Below are positions 61,832 through 64,000 of a DNA stretch of 64,000 nt, piece by piece. The stretch spans positions 1 to 64,000 of the forward strand of contig CANDNA010000001.1 of the NCBI GenBank assembly GCA_947385955.1, written 5' to 3'. The notes under the pieces were generated by a model. The model had not been told where the DNA came from and made no database searches. It saw only the letters and a list, made by a program, of their open reading frames with translations. The first letter of the stretch is position 1; each line of letters starts with the position of its first letter. Both the position numbers and the translations under genes were made by a program. The stretch is from an uncultured Clostridia bacterium (GTDB taxonomy: Bacteria > Bacillota > Clostridia > Lachnospirales > Lachnospiraceae).

Positions 61832-63172
61832 TTATATATATAATATAATCACATGGCCGGAAAGAGTTTTCTCTTCCAGCCTTCTGCAAATCTCATCCTG
61901 GCTGAAATAGCTGGATACCACAATATCTGTCCCGGACTCAATGTCACAGATATTCATAATATCATATCCTTCCAGTTTTTCTGTATGGCTCTGTCTGCTG
62001 CTGTCAATGAAGATAAGCTGCCTCTCTGTTTCACAGGCAATTTCTTCATATATGGGAAACAGCATCCGGGTATGATTTCCCGTTCCGTAAATGCCCAGAT
62101 ATGTCCCTTCCCGGTTTTTCAGGCTGCTCTTTATCTTCTCCTTTACCGCACTGCGCCACTCCTTCAAGGCTTCTGCTTCCTCTCTTTCAAACGGAAACGC
62201 CTCCATAACGGCCCGCAGATAAAGAAAAACCTCCACTGCCAGCACAGGCACTGCCGGATCCGATATTTTCTGTCCTGCCTCTTTCATATACCCATAAAAC
62301 CAAAGTGCCGCTTCTTTATACCACAGCTCTTTTCGCTGGCTGTCGGATATCCGGATCCGGTCGATCAGTACCCTGACACGGTCATACAGATATCTGACCA
62401 GCACAGGAGCCAGCGAAGGCGTCCAACGCAGCTTTATAAACTCTGCGTTGCCCTGCAGAATCCGGAAAAAATCATGAAGCTGCTTGTCGTGAAACCCGCT
62501 GGTCATAGCCGAATTGTCACGGTATCTGCGTATATAAAAAATTTCATGGATATATAAAAGCCGCCTGGCCGGGAGCAGCGCCCGGAACGTATAATCCTCA
62601 TCTTCATGGGTGTAATTCTTTAAAAAGAACAAATGCTGCCGCTCCAGATAGTCTCTGGAGAACAGGTTCAGCCACACAGGAGTCCTGTAAGCATCTTTAC
62701 GGTAACAGGTTTCAAAAAATTCCGCTCCCGAAAAAATAACACCCGCTTTTATTTTGTCTTTTCTGATATAATTGTATGCATCCCACTGCTGGTCTGTCTC
62801 ATTCACCACACCTGCATCAAACAGCAGGATTTCCGGCTCATATTCCTCCAGGTTTTTCCAAAGCAGTTCATTGTATGCCCCGCAGATCCAGTCATCCGCA
62901 TCCACAAACCAGATATATCGTCCTCTGGCTGCGCGAAAGCCCGTATTTCTGGCTTCTGACATCCCTTTGTCATCATTGAGCAGGACACGGATCTCTCCGA
63001 ATCCCTCCAGATACCCTTCAAGCGCCCCTACCGTAGAATCCTCCCAGGAATCCACCACCACCAGGATTTCCTTTCCCACGGTGATCCCAAGCAGACTGTC
63101 AAGGCATTTCCCGATATAATCACCTGTCTCATAAGCCGGAATGATAACAGACAGCAGAATTTCGTCTTTCAT
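61832..63172 (-). CDS. Family-2 glycosyltransferase with C-terminal Rossmann-like domain
   Basis: A 446-residue protein. The GT-A start is LLSVIIPAYETGDYIGKCLD, then SEARNTGFRAARGRY and WFVDADDW as donor site. The C-terminal unit is LGIYGTGNHTRMLFPIYEEI, then LIFIDSSRQ, then DIVVSSYFSQDEI. It is more divergent than the 54121-60323 group. It lies 4 bp after the fucosyltransferase stop and 48 bp before the 61307 gene. Confidence 0.87.
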   Translation of the reverse strand: MKDEILLSVIIPAYETGDYIGKCLDSLLGITVGKEILVVVDSWEDSTVGALEGYLEGFGEIRVLLNDDKGMSEARNTGFRAARGRYIWFVDADDWICGAYNELLWKNLEEYEPEILLFDAGVVNETDQQWDAYNYIRKDKIKAGVIFSGAEFFETCYRKDAYRTPVWLNLFSRDYLERQHLFFLKNYTHEDEDYTFRALLPARRLLYIHEIFYIRRYRDNSAMTSGFHDKQLHDFFRILQGNAEFIKLRWTPSLAPVLVRYLYDRVRVLIDRIRISDSQRKELWYKEAALWFYGYMKEAGQKISDPAVPVLAVEVFLYLRAVMEAFPFEREEAEALKEWRSAVKEKIKSSLKNREGTYLGIYGTGNHTRMLFPIYEEIACETERQLIFIDSSRQSHTEKLEGYDIMNICDIESGTDIVVSSYFSQDEICRRLEEKTLSGHVIILYI

Positions 63173-63176
63173 ATCC

Positions 63177-64000
63177 TTACCTCACATCCAGTATCGTCCA
63201 GTCCTTCTGGTACATTTCCGCCAGATATGCCGCATCCTGAAACCAGACAGCCGGTGCGATCACCGTCTTTTCCCGATTCTCACACAGATACTGGGCCCAC
63301 CAGCTCAGGCTGCTGTTGGACATAATAAAATGTCTGCAATGTTTCATCAGTTCCAGCGTTTCATAATCTCTGCATCCTGCAGGCTCATACAGAAAATCAG
63401 CCTCCCCGCCACAGGCTTTTTTCACGGTTTCCACCTCATCAGAAAAGACAAAAAACCGGGCATCCGGATATCTCTGTCTCATCATTTTGACCGCCCGCCT
63501 GTAATAACTCTCTGTACAGACCATATGTACTTTATTTGTCTTATAATCTCCCAGGCGGATATGGAGACAGACCGCGTCAGATCTTTTGATCTGTTCCAGA
63601 AACGCCTGCTGCTCTCCTGTCATCTTCCGTCTGATCTTCAGTTCTTTCCGTAAGGTATTCCTCAGTCCGGGGAAAAAATCCTCTGACTGGAAATACCCTG
63701 CCAGATAAATATTTTTCTGCCTGAGCAAAAGCCTGGTATATCTGTCATTGGAAAAGCTGTTTTTCACAATCCCTATGGCCTGCAGGGGATATTTCATCAT
63801 CCGCTCCGCCCATATCCGCTTCTCTATGGTATCTTTTCCATTGACAAAAGCAAGCACCCTGTAGAAAATCCAGGTATGCAGATTTTTTATCCGGGCTTTT
63901 CCACTGTCCAGATCCTGCTTTTTGCAGGCCGGAATCCGAAAATGATGCAGGGAAAACTGCCGCAGCCTGTTATGACTGTATTCTGTCACATCCAGTACCA
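63177..64000 (-). CDS. GT11-family alpha-1,2-fucosyltransferase-like protein, 5' end beyond the window
   Basis: A frame of 274 codons open to the right edge. The donor motif HIRLGDY is present, and HFIMSNSSLSWWAQYLCENR is the usual late block. The visible start VLDVTEYSHNRLRQFSLHHF matches the part about 30 residues into GT11 proteins, so the true start lies beyond base 64000; a GTG at 63987-63989 is not needed. GT11 enzymes add fucose (or galactose) to sugars, so GDP-fucose may be used. Confidence 0.88.
   Translation of the reverse strand, partial: VLDVTEYSHNRLRQFSLHHFRIPACKKQDLDSGKARIKNLHTWIFYRVLAFVNGKDTIEKRIWAERMMKYPLQAIGIVKNSFSNDRYTRLLLRQKNIYLAGYFQSEDFFPGLRNTLRKELKIRRKMTGEQQAFLEQIKRSDAVCLHIRLGDYKTNKVHMVCTESYYRRAVKMMRQRYPDARFFVFSDEVETVKKACGGEADFLYEPAGCRDYETLELMKHCRHFIMSNSSLSWWAQYLCENREKTVIAPAVWFQDAAYLAEMYQKDWTILDVR

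Overview
The window looks like chromosome of a Gram-positive Clostridia-type anaerobe, most likely of the Lachnospiraceae. The basis is gene content and signals, not a database match: strong AGGAGG-type ribosome sites, HrcA/CIRCE heat-shock control, a ThiT-type vitamin transporter behind a TPP riboswitch, a DUF4250 protein, ClpC and ClpB both present, and an NADPH-type glutamate synthase. About 90% of the genes lie on the minus strand, so transcription runs right to left. No rRNA, intact tRNA, CRISPR array or insertion sequence was seen.

Layout. 1-303 is the 3' end of a plus-strand coiled-coil repeat protein cut by the window edge. 420-5173 is a proteostasis/repair operon (GntR regulator, clpC, a small unknown gene, radA) with a palindrome over the promoter. 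5293-10693 holds an SH3/acidic-tail membrane protein, a zinc-ribbon protein and the purine genes purE-purM-purN-purD. 10671-15314 holds an M29 aminopeptidase, small membrane proteins, pyrE and small unknowns. 15325-22969 is more accessory: a DUF4157 metallopeptidase-like protein with a possible HNH-type part, an acetyltransferase, an SDR protein, a response regulator with an altered HD-GYP domain, kptA, a chemoreceptor and a CIRCE-controlled Hsp20. 23244-25136 is a lone plus-strand DUF4062-type protein, a candidate defence gene. 25126-34061 holds small genes, a RACo-like activator, a DNA glycosylase, riboswitch-thiT, an HD-domain protein, an M14 peptidase, a MATE pump and an AraC-GNAT fusion. 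34222-40345 is gltB-gltD behind a leader terminator. 40570-46254 has a lipoprotein, a HAD-CPBP fusion, a HAD phosphatase and CIRCE-controlled clpB.

46255-48416 is a decayed island: a relic of a type III restriction subunit, a degenerate tRNA-like sequence, an intact DUF4143 ATPase and a relic of a DUF1016 nuclease. From 48424 to the right edge runs one long glycan operon. Its distal part encodes activation of a heptose (GHMP heptose kinase, a guanylyltransferase-phosphatase fusion, two SDR enzymes and a flavoprotein). Its proximal part encodes five family-2 glycosyltransferases, an acetyltransferase, a TylF-like methyltransferase and a GT11 fucosyltransferase. The likely product is a heptose-containing surface glycan or protein glycan.

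The most unusual points are a Rossmann-like domain reused in about eight proteins of the glycan operon, an in-frame amber codon in its methyltransferase gene, a glycosyltransferase gene with no ATG/GTG/TTG start, the orphan DUF4157 and DUF4062 proteins, and a possible GntR-for-CtsR replacement ahead of clpC.
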